A DNA stretch of 55,111 nucleotides from a virus. The translations under genes were made by a program, and so were the position numbers. Positions 6,602 through 14,952 of this stretch are shown here, in pieces. The first letter of the stretch is position 1. Each line of letters begins with the position of its first letter. The notes beneath the pieces are model-generated. The model worked only from the letters and a program-made list of their open reading frames with translations, made no database searches and was not told the origin of the DNA. Location: the IMG/VR virus record IMGVR_UViG_3300033153_005557, positions 1 to 55,111 of that record; one strand, given 5' to 3'.

Positions 6602-6742
6602 TTATGAGAACGCGTATCGAACAAAACAAACCACTGGAACCCAAATGGGAATGGATAAGAATGCGAATACAATAGCTATAACAACAGCACCTATCATACA
6701 CAATAACCACCACCCAAGTATCGTAAACAACGTTTTAAACAT
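6602..6742 (-). CDS. Small membrane protein, 46 aa
   Basis: ATG at 6740-6742 after GGAGATTATT. Nearly the whole chain is hydrophobic: MFKTLFTILGWWLLCMIGAV continues through a second helix to VVCFVRYAFS, giving two tight transmembrane segments with almost no soluble part. Such proteins are typical of small phage holin-like or exclusion proteins. Longer same-strand frames through this region are alternative-start shadows. Confidence 0.6.
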   Translation of the reverse strand: MFKTLFTILGWWLLCMIGAVVIAIVFAFLSIPIWVPVVCFVRYAFS

Positions 6743-6991
6743 AATAATCTCCAATCTGAACGGACAGCAATACCATTCCGCTCTATAACAGTAAGAACAT
6801 ACAGTACACCTAACAAGATATACTGATAAACAACTACATAACATCTCCAGTAGTTGTACGTTTGTACAAGTTAGCTCTAGATGAAAGGTAGTATATAGGC
6901 CTTTCTACGAGTTCCACTCAAGCCATTAAGGGCTCTCTAGGCTCTATACAGAGGGTTTTTAGGGGATTTCTCCCCTGTGACCCCTACGTCG
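6743..6991 (-). other. Non-coding leader region, 249 bases
   Basis: No frame with a ribosome site is visible. The stretch contains two adjacent palindromes (6830-6869), a GAAAGG/CCTTTC inverted repeat near 6880-6905, an AGGGGA/TCCCCT inverted repeat near 6960-6976, and a TGTTCTTAC motif (around 6790) shared with the 25-bp element. It probably carries control signals for the genes below 6742. Confidence 0.45.
6830..6869. promoter_or_regulatory. Two adjacent palindromes, operator or hairpin pair
   Basis: ACAACTAC (6830-6837) and GTAGTTGT (6850-6857) are perfect 8-base arms. TTGTAC-gttt-GTACAA (6854-6869) is a second perfect inverted repeat sharing bases with the first, so the two structures are mutually exclusive. 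On the minus strand a GGAGATGTTATG lies in the first loop but opens only a start-stop (ATG TAG). Overlapping dyads of this type suit an operator or an RNA switch. Confidence 0.4.
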
Positions 6992-7138
6992 CTATGCTCC
7001 CGATACTGCGTGTTCAGCGGCCTTCCGCTCGGCTTCTTTGTGGTGTTTACCCTCATAATGAGCGTTTCCACGGACCCTGAAACCGCACACACAACACCGT
7101 CTCTTACTCGTTCTTGGCAGTCTTCGTGATGCTTTCAT
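6992..7138 (-). CDS. Small zinc-finger-like basic protein, 48 aa
   Basis: ATG at 7136-7138 follows AGGAGAGTACT. The product is very basic (MKASRRLPRTSKRRCCVCGF) with a C-C-x-C cluster followed at finger-like spacing by HYEGKHH. Cys and His residues could form one zinc finger, which with the Arg-rich N-terminus suggests nucleic-acid binding. Short DNA-binding proteins in phage early regions often act on host transcription; that role is inference. Confidence 0.6.
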   Translation of the reverse strand: MKASRRLPRTSKRRCCVCGFRVRGNAHYEGKHHKEAERKAAEHAVSGA

Positions 7139-7285
7139 AGTACTCTCCTAAAATAATTGACATAAGTCCAGTGTTTTCAGACGCCCATATCTCCAAAAAC
7201 CCCTCTGAGTGTCTGGAAATACGGGCGAATACAATTAAATGCGGTAAAATAAATATCAACGTAAATAAAGGACTTACGTGCGTTT

Positions 7286-7546
7286 TTACCGTGCTGTTTC
7301 AGCGTCAACAGGAGGCTCAGTCACCATATCACTGGGTATTTCAGCGTCCAGCTTGATCAATGCCAGCATTCTGTTGTCCTCGGCGATGCGTTGCTTCATA
7401 AGCTTGCGTTCCTTATGGCGTCCAGCAATGCCACTGACAGCCCCACCAAGCCACGAACAGCCACCACTGGCTGCATTCACTACCTTACGTGCGTTGAAGT
7501 CCAGCAACGCCGCTGTGATACACTGTGTGTCTATTGTAATCTTCAT
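7286..7546 (-). CDS. Hypothetical protein, 86 aa
   Basis: Start MKITIDTQCITAALLDFNAR follows AAGGAGCATAGT. A Gly-rich middle (ASGGCSWLGGAVSGIAG) is followed by a Lys/Arg-rich helix (RHKERKLMKQRIAEDNRML) and an acidic tail. The Gly-rich segment resembles a short membrane-associating glycine zipper. This is the first recognisable gene after the end of the virion operon and so heads the early region. Function unknown. Confidence 0.65.
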   Translation of the reverse strand: MKITIDTQCITAALLDFNARKVVNAASGGCSWLGGAVSGIAGRHKERKLMKQRIAEDNRMLALIKLDAEIPSDMVTEPPVDAETAR

Positions 7547-7836
7547 ACTATGCTCCTTAAAAGAGGTTAAAAAACAAAATAACATCGTAAGAACAGGTCG
7601 AGGTGGGGGAGTAAAGGCGGAGCCCCCCCCTTAAGGGCTTTAGCGTAACCTAAATCCATAAAGACCGGGGGTATCATGCCTGTATAAGAGTAATCCTCTC
7701 CTGCGGGCATAAGGTATAGGCCGTCTATATATATAAAAATCTGTATTTTTGAACTTCTCTAGAACAAGACACGTCTTATCGGTAAGGGATGTGTGTTGTT
7801 TACTGTGTATATGGGAGAACGGGTATGGCGGTCTGT
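7547..7836. other. Non-coding region at the head of the early genes
   Basis: About 290 bases without a supported gene. On the minus strand it contains a GGGGG...CCCCC hairpin just above the 25-bp repeat (about 7600-7628) and an AT-rich run with TTTTTATATATATAG (around 7730) preceded by TTCAAA, at best a weak promoter. A 71-codon frame here starts inside the terminator and lacks a ribosome site. The early promoter is expected here but is not clear. Confidence 0.45.
7580..7604 (-). repeat. 25-bp repeat upstream of the first early gene (copy 2)
   Basis: Identical over 25 bases to 6489-6513, followed on the minus strand by a T-rich leader and AAGGAG before the ATG at 7546. The identical placement relative to two different genes argues for a shared control element. 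Confidence 0.6.
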
Positions 7837-7868
7837 AAGAAAAGCCCCGCAACATATTACTACGGGGC
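7837..7868 (-). terminator. Rho-independent terminator of the virion operon
   Basis: Minus strand GCCCCG, a 13-base loop, CGGGGC, then TTTTCTT. It stands about 60 bases after the last gene of the virion module, where an operon end is expected. Confidence 0.8.
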
Positions 7869-7926
7869 CCGGAGCCGGTGAAAAGAGCCTTTATTGGTTG
7901 GTTTTTGTTCTTCTATGACCGGCTGT

Positions 7927-8115
7927 TTATTCTGTTGCTTTAGAAATCTCTATTTTCAACATTGGTCCGTTCATTTCGAGCCACGTCATTGTAGCCGCCT
8001 CGGCCTGTGACAGGTTTAGATCGTTAAATACCAGCTTACACCCCGACTTACAGGGGATAAAAGCCATTTGTGAGTTATTGAATTCTATTGTGATTTCTTC
8101 TTCTATTTCTGGCAT
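7927..8115 (-). CDS. Hypothetical protein, 62 aa, last gene of the virion module
   Basis: Start MPEIEEEITIEFNNSQMAFI follows an AGGAATATT site. It has an acidic N-terminus, a CKSGC pair, and an LNLSQAEAATMTWLEMNGPM helix. It lies 20 bases after the giant virion gene and before the terminator, so it is co-transcribed with structural genes. No family recognised; a minor virion or assembly protein is possible. Confidence 0.65.
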   Translation of the reverse strand: MPEIEEEITIEFNNSQMAFIPCKSGCKLVFNDLNLSQAEAATMTWLEMNGPMLKIEISKATE

Positions 8116-8136
8116 AATATTCCTCTTTCCTGTAGG

Positions 8137-11100
8137 TTATTTTCCTTTGTCTGAGCCCATCTTATCATACGTTCTGCTTACGTCTAAGCCGAGACCAGCC
8201 TTCATGGAGCCGGTAACGACGTTTGCTTCGCCTTCGAGTACGTCAAAGACGTTTCTTGCTTGTATTGGCAGTGTTTGTAATACTTGGTAGACCATGTATG
8301 ATGGCCACTCTGCGGGACCTAACGGTCCTCTTCGGTTGCTCTCCCACGTATACAGGCCCTTTTGGCCGATCTGGGTTATCGGGGTGGGTCGTTTTTGGTC
8401 GAACCGTGTGCCCGCTACCAGGTCTACAACCGGTTTTGCCACGGCGGATGACTTATGGTACATCATTTTTACCGGGCTGGAGATCATTTTTGCCGGGTCA
8501 AGGAAGTGACCGAGCGTGTTCAGATAGTGATCTGTCTGCTGTGAGCCGCCTAGAATGTGGATTGCGGGTGATATATCGGCTTTCAGTGCGTTAAATTTAC
8601 CCCTTTTTACCGCCTTCTTGTACCGTTCCATCAGATCATCGTCGTCAAGACCGGCCATTGCGAAGTTTATCAACGTAGCCAGTATCAATGACCGCCCGAT
8701 GATACGGAGCCAGAACATCTTATATATCTCCTGTTCCATATCAGACCCGGAAAAAGCGGTACCAACGCCAGAGAAGCCCACCCCCGGCTTCTTATACAGT
8801 TTTAATACGGATATGACGTTCGATGCCGTCCAGTCAGGACCCAAGAGTAACAGACGCATCGTGTCTTGTGCCGTCTTGCTGGCTCCCAGCCGATCTGTGT
8901 TTAGGCCGCCAAAGTCGGCATTCGCCATTCCGGCTACTGCACGATAGATATTGGCCTCTGTCTCCGAAAAATACGATTCCTCGTTGATCTCGGCCTTACC
9001 AAAGGCGGAGTTGTACGTGATATGGTGCGGAGCTAGCGCCGGTGGTGTTGCATTCTTCGATGCTTGCTTCTCTTCGAGAATCTTCTCGCCATGCTTAATT
9101 AACAGTGCCTGTGCCTCGTTAAAAGCCGTTGCGGTCTTTAGTGACGACCCAAACACACCGAACATCTCGCCTTGGAGGCGTTGTGTAAGGTCTGACATAC
9201 GTGATATCAGCAGATTTGCTTGTTTTGTTGGGACGTTTCGTAGCTCACCAGCAGTGAATTTCTCCAATCCCGTCTTGAATTGTAGATTCTTGATACCAAC
9301 GTCCTGTACCTGGAACGCGGTCATGCCGTAATGCACGAGAGCGTGGAATTGTCTGGAGTTCCCCAGAATCGCGTCCAGTCCAAGTTGCCGACGTGAGCCG
9401 TAATCCAGCCGTGTCTTCAACTTACCCAGAAAATCGCCTCTTCCGGTGAAATCGTCCAGCTTCCACTCCGTGCCAGGAGCCGCACGACCGCCGATCATAG
9501 CGGACCATAACAATCCTCGTCTGTGAAACATGCCCCAGGCGATCTTGATGAGCTTCAGTTTCGCGTTAAACGCCATCAGAGACAGCCCAAACTGCGTTCT
9601 ACGGAATGTAGATGTCTTTGTGATGCGATTTACGAAATCCGCGATCTCTGTCGGAGCGTAGACATCACGGAATTGTGGGCGGATATCACCGCCTTTGGCC
9701 TTCTGTACTGATACTGCGTCCTCGAAGGTGGCTAGATTAGCCGCTAGGACCTTCCCGTTGGGACCGACCACCTGTAGGGTCATAAGTTTGCTTCCGGCGG
9801 CCTCAAGAAGCTTAAACCCCCCGTCAGGCCCCAATTTAAAGAAGCCTGACGATATATTGCTGTCTATCATATGCTGGTTTGCCAGAACATTTGCGACGTC
9901 CTGGTTGCCTGCTATGTAGTTTGCGAAGAAATCCGGGAACTTTAGTATTCTGCCATCCGCTAAATGTGGAGCTAAGGTCTCGAATTTACGACCCAATAAC
10001 CTCCCTGTAACCACCTTGAATACGTTCTCGGGCGTCTCACCCTCTTCTGCCGCCTTTCCCTCGGTAAATACGCGTGGAGAGTAGAACTGTTCTTGCTGGC
10101 CTGCGAATCGTGAGCCAGAGGCAATCAGATTCCAGTTCTCGTCCGCCATATTGGAATACTCGTTCTCGATGAAGTGACGTATCTTCCCGCCAAACTCGCC
10201 CTCGCCAAGCACAATTTCGCTTGATAACGGCATAACAGACAAATACCGCTTATATTCTGCCAGCTTGAAGTTTTCTTCGTTCGTTAGTGAAGATTTCGCC
10301 TCCAGTGCCTTTATGGTGTTTCTGACCGCTATCCCCTGTCTCGACAGTGTCTCGACTGCATTCTCCGTATTCATAGCGTCAACAGCGAAATGCATCGCCA
10401 ACGAGTATTGTGCAGCGGTATTACGGATGCCCATGTCGCGTTTGGCAATATTCTTCAATATCGTCCGAAGTTTAAACTCCGGTTGGATGCCGAATATCTC
10501 CATAAACGCCGTATGCAGCTTCAGACCGTCCGTTTGTACTTTCATGTTCCGTACATCACGCAAGGCGAATGACTGCTCCTGGAACTCTACAAGCCGCATT
10601 GCCAGTGCGGTACGGATGGATGCGTCCTTCAGGGCTTGGTTTCGCACATTCTTGTTGTAATGGTCGATTGATTTCTGTAGCCGTGATGCTTCTGCTACCA
10701 GTGCTTCTCCTTCCGGGTCGGCTGTTAAATATTCATCTAACAAAGCCGCACGTTCAGCGGATACAATACTCTGTGGGTCTGTGATATCACGGATAATATT
10801 CTGTACCGTCGCTAATGCATCGGCTTTTGCACCTAATGTCTTTGATGACAATGCCTCGTCTACCATAGCCGCAAGTGCGGCTTTTACGTCCTGTGGGCTG
10901 GAATCAGCGACGTTCTCCGCGGCAGCACCTTCTATGCCAGCCAGGTCAATCCGGCTCATGAGATTATAGCTCTCCATCACCTTATTCAGTATAAACCCGA
11001 TCTCTCGGGCGATATCCTCGCCCTTGCTTTGCAGCAATGGCCCTACAAGCCCACTGACGTTCTTTTCACCCTTAAAGTTGATCGCTCGTGCTACAGTTGC

Positions 11101-14100
11101 CATCGGGGATGCTGCTACACCACGATCTCCGCCTACCCTGTCGGACTTGCCAGCCATACCGCGAATCTCTGGTGCGGTCAGATTGGCGGTAAGAATCTCT
11201 GATAGATACCGTAACGTCTCTCTGGCGGCGTTCTGGGCCGTTAAATCCGTAGAGATGGTTACGGGAGCAGAACCGGGTTTTGTAATCAGGTCAGACGTCA
11301 CAGGTAGGTTCTCGCCCTCAATGAGCGGAATACCCAACCGTTGTGCGTTTTCTGCTTCAAGTTGGCCTGCGGTCTCTGATGTACCTAATTCTGACAGCAA
11401 CACGGAAGAACCGTCATCCGGCAGTCCTTTGGAGATGAAAAACTGCACGATGTCATCTGCTGTTATGCGTGCGTCAACGGCCACATCGAATGAGGTGTCG
11501 GCTACTGTCACTGGAACCGTGCTGTCTGATTGTGTAAATAACGCGAATAACGATGCTGCTGCGACGCGTTTGCGTAATTTCGGAGATACACTCTTATACA
11601 GTGTGCCGTCGATAAGTTGTGTATTGATTTCTTCCAGATTCTTGATCGCGGAAGCTAGATCGGTGTCTGCCTTCAAATGATGTGCTTCTGCCGTTATCGC
11701 CCACATTGGTCCAAACAGCTTTGTCAGGTCGTTAAGGCGGCGTATATCGCTGGATGATTGGAGATCAAATTCTAGATTACCAACCCGCAATACGGTTGTT
11801 TCACCGTCAATACCGTGTGTTGACCGGTTTTGGTCTGAAGGTAGGTCCAATGCACGGAATATATCGACGTATGCCGCCTCAGACAACGGGAGGTATACAT
11901 CCTCGAATCTCTGTTCGCTTAATTGTCCGATGCGTCGTATTGATTTTATTGTAGGACCGACCACTCTGGCACCAATCGGCTGTACTGAACCCGTCGTAGA
12001 TGCCGCTTTTGCTTGGAATTCTTCTCTTGATAACGCTTCTTCGGTGTTAATATCGTCATTTTCAGAACCGATCTCGCGCGCAGCATCTACTTTTGCCTTA
12101 TCACGCATTACTCCCGCGTCAGTATTCATCTGCCGGACACCACCGAGGACCTCGTCAAACCGACCTGACGGTATCAACTCCTTGGCTAATGCCTCAAAGT
12201 CCGCTCTTGTCGCAATAACACGCGGGTCTCCGGCCTTGATATCCAATAATCTTAATGCACCCTTAGACGCGTTAGTCAGTAATTGCTGCAAGCGTGCTTC
12301 CTTGGCTTCGCTCCATGTTGCCGTGACATCACGCTTTGCCCAATTAGATGCAAAGTCATTTAGAATACGCCTTGCCCGCTTTGACCGGCTGGTTTCCTTA
12401 ATTACCGGGTCACGGGATATCTGTCTTGCGACTGCACGTAGTCCTGTTTTACCGCCTACAAGCCCGCCAATGGCGTTTATCGCACCAACGTGCTTACTAA
12501 CCTCGGCAAACTCTGGAATCGGTTTATTGTTTAGTTTGGCAACCACAACGCCAGTGAGAAATCTCTGTAATGCAATCTGCTCGGAATCAGCCATATCGAA
12601 CTTACCGGCGTACAAAGCTATATATTCAGTGATTCTATGCCGTAGCTCTTGTACTTTTGTGTCATGCTGCTCTTTCGCGTCTACCGTCTCAATACGCAGG
12701 CGTATATTATCAGATGCCTTAACGGACGGAAACAACGGCTGGCTGACCGGGCCTTGTGGCCCCTCACCCTTTATTGAAGGTTGTGCGTCCTGTGTGGCCG
12801 CTGTGGGCGTCTTAATCGTTTTACCTATCCTAGACAGGAATCCACGCTTCTTGGCAGCAGCGGAAGCCCTAGGGCCTCTAACCAACCTCTCTGCCGCAGC
12901 GAATACGTTACGAAACGTCGCACGTACCGGCTGTTGCCTCTGTTCCTGCTGGAATTCTTCGAATGCTTCTGCGGGAGCCTCTTGCACATCAGAGTCTGCT
13001 ACATTGAACATATCCAATACCGCATCCCGAGATTCTCCCTCCATCTGTTGTATAACGGCATGGACAACTTCATGACCCAATGTAGAGCCCTGATAAGTGT
13101 TTATGGCAATAATGTTCTGATTCAGTCCCTTTTCTTCGAGTTGTAACCATAATTCTTCACTAACACCTACGCTTTTAGCACCTGACGGACTCTGATGGAA
13201 CTGGGCGGCTACGGCCTCTCCCGCTGACCCTGTCAGAGTATCCGACTTAACAACAGCGATCTTCTGACCGTTTATCGTCATTGTCAGTGCCTGGCCGGGT
13301 ACGAACTCTTCTATGTTAACGCTGCCGCCATGATCTATCATAATGGCCTGTAGCGGGTTATTTCGGAGATTAGCGACCGCATTCTCTATTGCAGTCGCGT
13401 TTATGTTTGCTCTCTCTTTCAGTGTTAAGTCTCTACCACCATTGACCTTACGTAGCTTCTCTTCCTCAGTGATAGATTCCATAACAACATGACGTGCGAC
13501 GAAATCCAGTGATTCATTACTGAATTCCGGTATATCTGCTCGGAGTTGACGTTTTACTTGATTAATGAAATCTGCGGTCTTTAAGCGGGTATTAAGCCCA
13601 CGAACCGCCATTGCACCACCGATAAGCCCTTCAAGAAAGAATCCGGCAACAAAGGCGTCACCCATCTGTCCGAGTACTTCATCCATGTTTACCGTACCAT
13701 CTATATTGCGGGGAAGTATCCCCTCTAACCCCTCTACTTGCAGTGTGCCTTCTGTCAGAGCCATCTGCATACCTTCTTGCAACCACTCCTCAACACCACC
13801 AACAAACGCCTCTGTAGCTCCGGCCCTGAATAACTGTGTTAGTGCCTGCATACGGGAAGTGTCGCTAAACACCTCTTTCAGTATTTTGCTCATCCCAAGA
13901 GTGTTTACCTTGCCGGTGCTACCCGCTCGTGCGATATCGTCAAGTCTGGTGGAACCACGCCCGATTGCGGTACGAAGAAGCTTTAAACGCTCCGCTCTGC
14001 TCGCAGAACCAACCAGTCCTCGCAATCCAGGTACCGCTCTTGCTGTTTTAACCAGTGCCGTACCGGTGAATATTTCTACCGCACCCAGGGCTGCACCGCC

Positions 14101-14952
14101 GAGAATGGACATATCACGTGCAAGTGACTGTTCCACACCTGCCCGTCTAAGGTCATAGAACATATCAGTGCCCATATGAGAGCCGATGACACCCGCACTA
14201 AGAGCGGGGCCAACGACCGGTACCATAGCCGCTAAAAGAGCGGCACTCATTGTAGGAGCGTTAGCCGCAACCAGGTTAATAAACCCGTCTATTGGTCCGT
14301 CTGGTTCGTGGTACCCAATAAGCTGTGCTGCTTCTTGATAGGCCATGCCGGTAGCCTCACCTTGGAGACCCAGCCTTGCGGGACCAGCAAGCAGTTCTAT
14401 GCCCTGTGCTGCGGAGTTAAAGATCGACCGTAGGTGTCCATACTCTATCTTATTCTGTATATCCTTGCTCTGGGCGTTAAGTCCCTTGATAATGTCTTCT
14501 ATAATCTGGCCCTCTTGCTGGCGGTTCTGTTTTGCTGATACAACCGCGGCACCCTCTGTAAACGCCTTTTTGGCCTTCAAGGAGTATTTTGGGTCCTTCC
14601 ATACCTTCTCTAGCGAGGCATCGTACGTCTTTATGTTCTTTGGAAGCAGTTTACCAGGAATCGCCTGCACACTACCGTGTTGTTCGGCAAGGAACGGTTC
14701 TGCGATATCCAGGCCCTTCTGTATCTGTGTGTCATAGAACTCATCTTCCGTGACTGGTTGTGCGAACTTAGCCCGTCTTACCTGTTCTGCGTTGCTTACC
14801 GTCCGGTTATTGAAGTCTATCTGTGAGAAGCGGTTCTTCTCCTGTGCCGTCAACTCGGCTACAGTCAGATCGGAGTCAACGCTTTCAAGCCCGCGTTCTA
14901 TCGTAGCGGTGTCTTTACTGGTGGTCGCACCGAGAGGTCTATTCTTCGCCAT
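8137..14952 (-). CDS. Giant polyvalent protein with HEVVH metallopeptidase motif and LPD38-like C-terminus, 2271 aa
   Basis: By far the largest gene, last-but-one in the virion operon. Residues 230-300 hold two hydrophobic Gly/Ala-rich segments. HEVVH at 627-631, in the context GSTLGHEVVHAVIQQMEGES, is a zincin-type metallopeptidase motif. The C-terminal part, around 2000-2110, contains FGGLNTDRLGASKTAQDTMR and LLLLGPDWTASNVISVLKLY, the pattern of the LPD38 domain of large polyvalent phage proteins. Such proteins are packaged and ejected with the DNA. Here the size, membrane segments and place beside internal-protein genes suggest an internal virion protein that enters the host or lines the ejection channel. 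Long plus-strand frames opposite it are shadows. Confidence 0.85.
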   Translation of the reverse strand: MAKNRPLGATTSKDTATIERGLESVDSDLTVAELTAQEKNRFSQIDFNNRTVSNAEQVRRAKFAQPVTEDEFYDTQIQKGLDIAEPFLAEQHGSVQAIPGKLLPKNIKTYDASLEKVWKDPKYSLKAKKAFTEGAAVVSAKQNRQQEGQIIEDIIKGLNAQSKDIQNKIEYGHLRSIFNSAAQGIELLAGPARLGLQGEATGMAYQEAAQLIGYHEPDGPIDGFINLVAANAPTMSAALLAAMVPVVGPALSAGVIGSHMGTDMFYDLRRAGVEQSLARDMSILGGAALGAVEIFTGTALVKTARAVPGLRGLVGSASRAERLKLLRTAIGRGSTRLDDIARAGSTGKVNTLGMSKILKEVFSDTSRMQALTQLFRAGATEAFVGGVEEWLQEGMQMALTEGTLQVEGLEGILPRNIDGTVNMDEVLGQMGDAFVAGFFLEGLIGGAMAVRGLNTRLKTADFINQVKRQLRADIPEFSNESLDFVARHVVMESITEEEKLRKVNGGRDLTLKERANINATAIENAVANLRNNPLQAIMIDHGGSVNIEEFVPGQALTMTINGQKIAVVKSDTLTGSAGEAVAAQFHQSPSGAKSVGVSEELWLQLEEKGLNQNIIAINTYQGSTLGHEVVHAVIQQMEGESRDAVLDMFNVADSDVQEAPAEAFEEFQQEQRQQPVRATFRNVFAAAERLVRGPRASAAAKKRGFLSRIGKTIKTPTAATQDAQPSIKGEGPQGPVSQPLFPSVKASDNIRLRIETVDAKEQHDTKVQELRHRITEYIALYAGKFDMADSEQIALQRFLTGVVVAKLNNKPIPEFAEVSKHVGAINAIGGLVGGKTGLRAVARQISRDPVIKETSRSKRARRILNDFASNWAKRDVTATWSEAKEARLQQLLTNASKGALRLLDIKAGDPRVIATRADFEALAKELIPSGRFDEVLGGVRQMNTDAGVMRDKAKVDAAREIGSENDDINTEEALSREEFQAKAASTTGSVQPIGARVVGPTIKSIRRIGQLSEQRFEDVYLPLSEAAYVDIFRALDLPSDQNRSTHGIDGETTVLRVGNLEFDLQSSSDIRRLNDLTKLFGPMWAITAEAHHLKADTDLASAIKNLEEINTQLIDGTLYKSVSPKLRKRVAAASLFALFTQSDSTVPVTVADTSFDVAVDARITADDIVQFFISKGLPDDGSSVLLSELGTSETAGQLEAENAQRLGIPLIEGENLPVTSDLITKPGSAPVTISTDLTAQNAARETLRYLSEILTANLTAPEIRGMAGKSDRVGGDRGVAASPMATVARAINFKGEKNVSGLVGPLLQSKGEDIAREIGFILNKVMESYNLMSRIDLAGIEGAAAENVADSSPQDVKAALAAMVDEALSSKTLGAKADALATVQNIIRDITDPQSIVSAERAALLDEYLTADPEGEALVAEASRLQKSIDHYNKNVRNQALKDASIRTALAMRLVEFQEQSFALRDVRNMKVQTDGLKLHTAFMEIFGIQPEFKLRTILKNIAKRDMGIRNTAAQYSLAMHFAVDAMNTENAVETLSRQGIAVRNTIKALEAKSSLTNEENFKLAEYKRYLSVMPLSSEIVLGEGEFGGKIRHFIENEYSNMADENWNLIASGSRFAGQQEQFYSPRVFTEGKAAEEGETPENVFKVVTGRLLGRKFETLAPHLADGRILKFPDFFANYIAGNQDVANVLANQHMIDSNISSGFFKLGPDGGFKLLEAAGSKLMTLQVVGPNGKVLAANLATFEDAVSVQKAKGGDIRPQFRDVYAPTEIADFVNRITKTSTFRRTQFGLSLMAFNAKLKLIKIAWGMFHRRGLLWSAMIGGRAAPGTEWKLDDFTGRGDFLGKLKTRLDYGSRRQLGLDAILGNSRQFHALVHYGMTAFQVQDVGIKNLQFKTGLEKFTAGELRNVPTKQANLLISRMSDLTQRLQGEMFGVFGSSLKTATAFNEAQALLIKHGEKILEEKQASKNATPPALAPHHITYNSAFGKAEINEESYFSETEANIYRAVAGMANADFGGLNTDRLGASKTAQDTMRLLLLGPDWTASNVISVLKLYKKPGVGFSGVGTAFSGSDMEQEIYKMFWLRIIGRSLILATLINFAMAGLDDDDLMERYKKAVKRGKFNALKADISPAIHILGGSQQTDHYLNTLGHFLDPAKMISSPVKMMYHKSSAVAKPVVDLVAGTRFDQKRPTPITQIGQKGLYTWESNRRGPLGPAEWPSYMVYQVLQTLPIQARNVFDVLEGEANVVTGSMKAGLGLDVSRTYDKMGSDKGK

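Noticed and set aside
6471-6713. 80-codon frame overlapping the small membrane protein
   Set aside because: Alternative start in the antisense-like third frame, without ribosome site, and running through the 25-bp repeat.
7640-7855. 71-codon minus-strand frame after the virion operon
   Set aside because: Its start is inside the terminator stem, it has no ribosome site, and the product is unlike a protein domain.
11930-13075. 381-codon open frame on the plus strand
   Set aside because: Lies wholly opposite the giant virion gene, has no ribosome site or plus-strand neighbours, and its composition (Ser/Cys-rich) is that of an antisense shadow.
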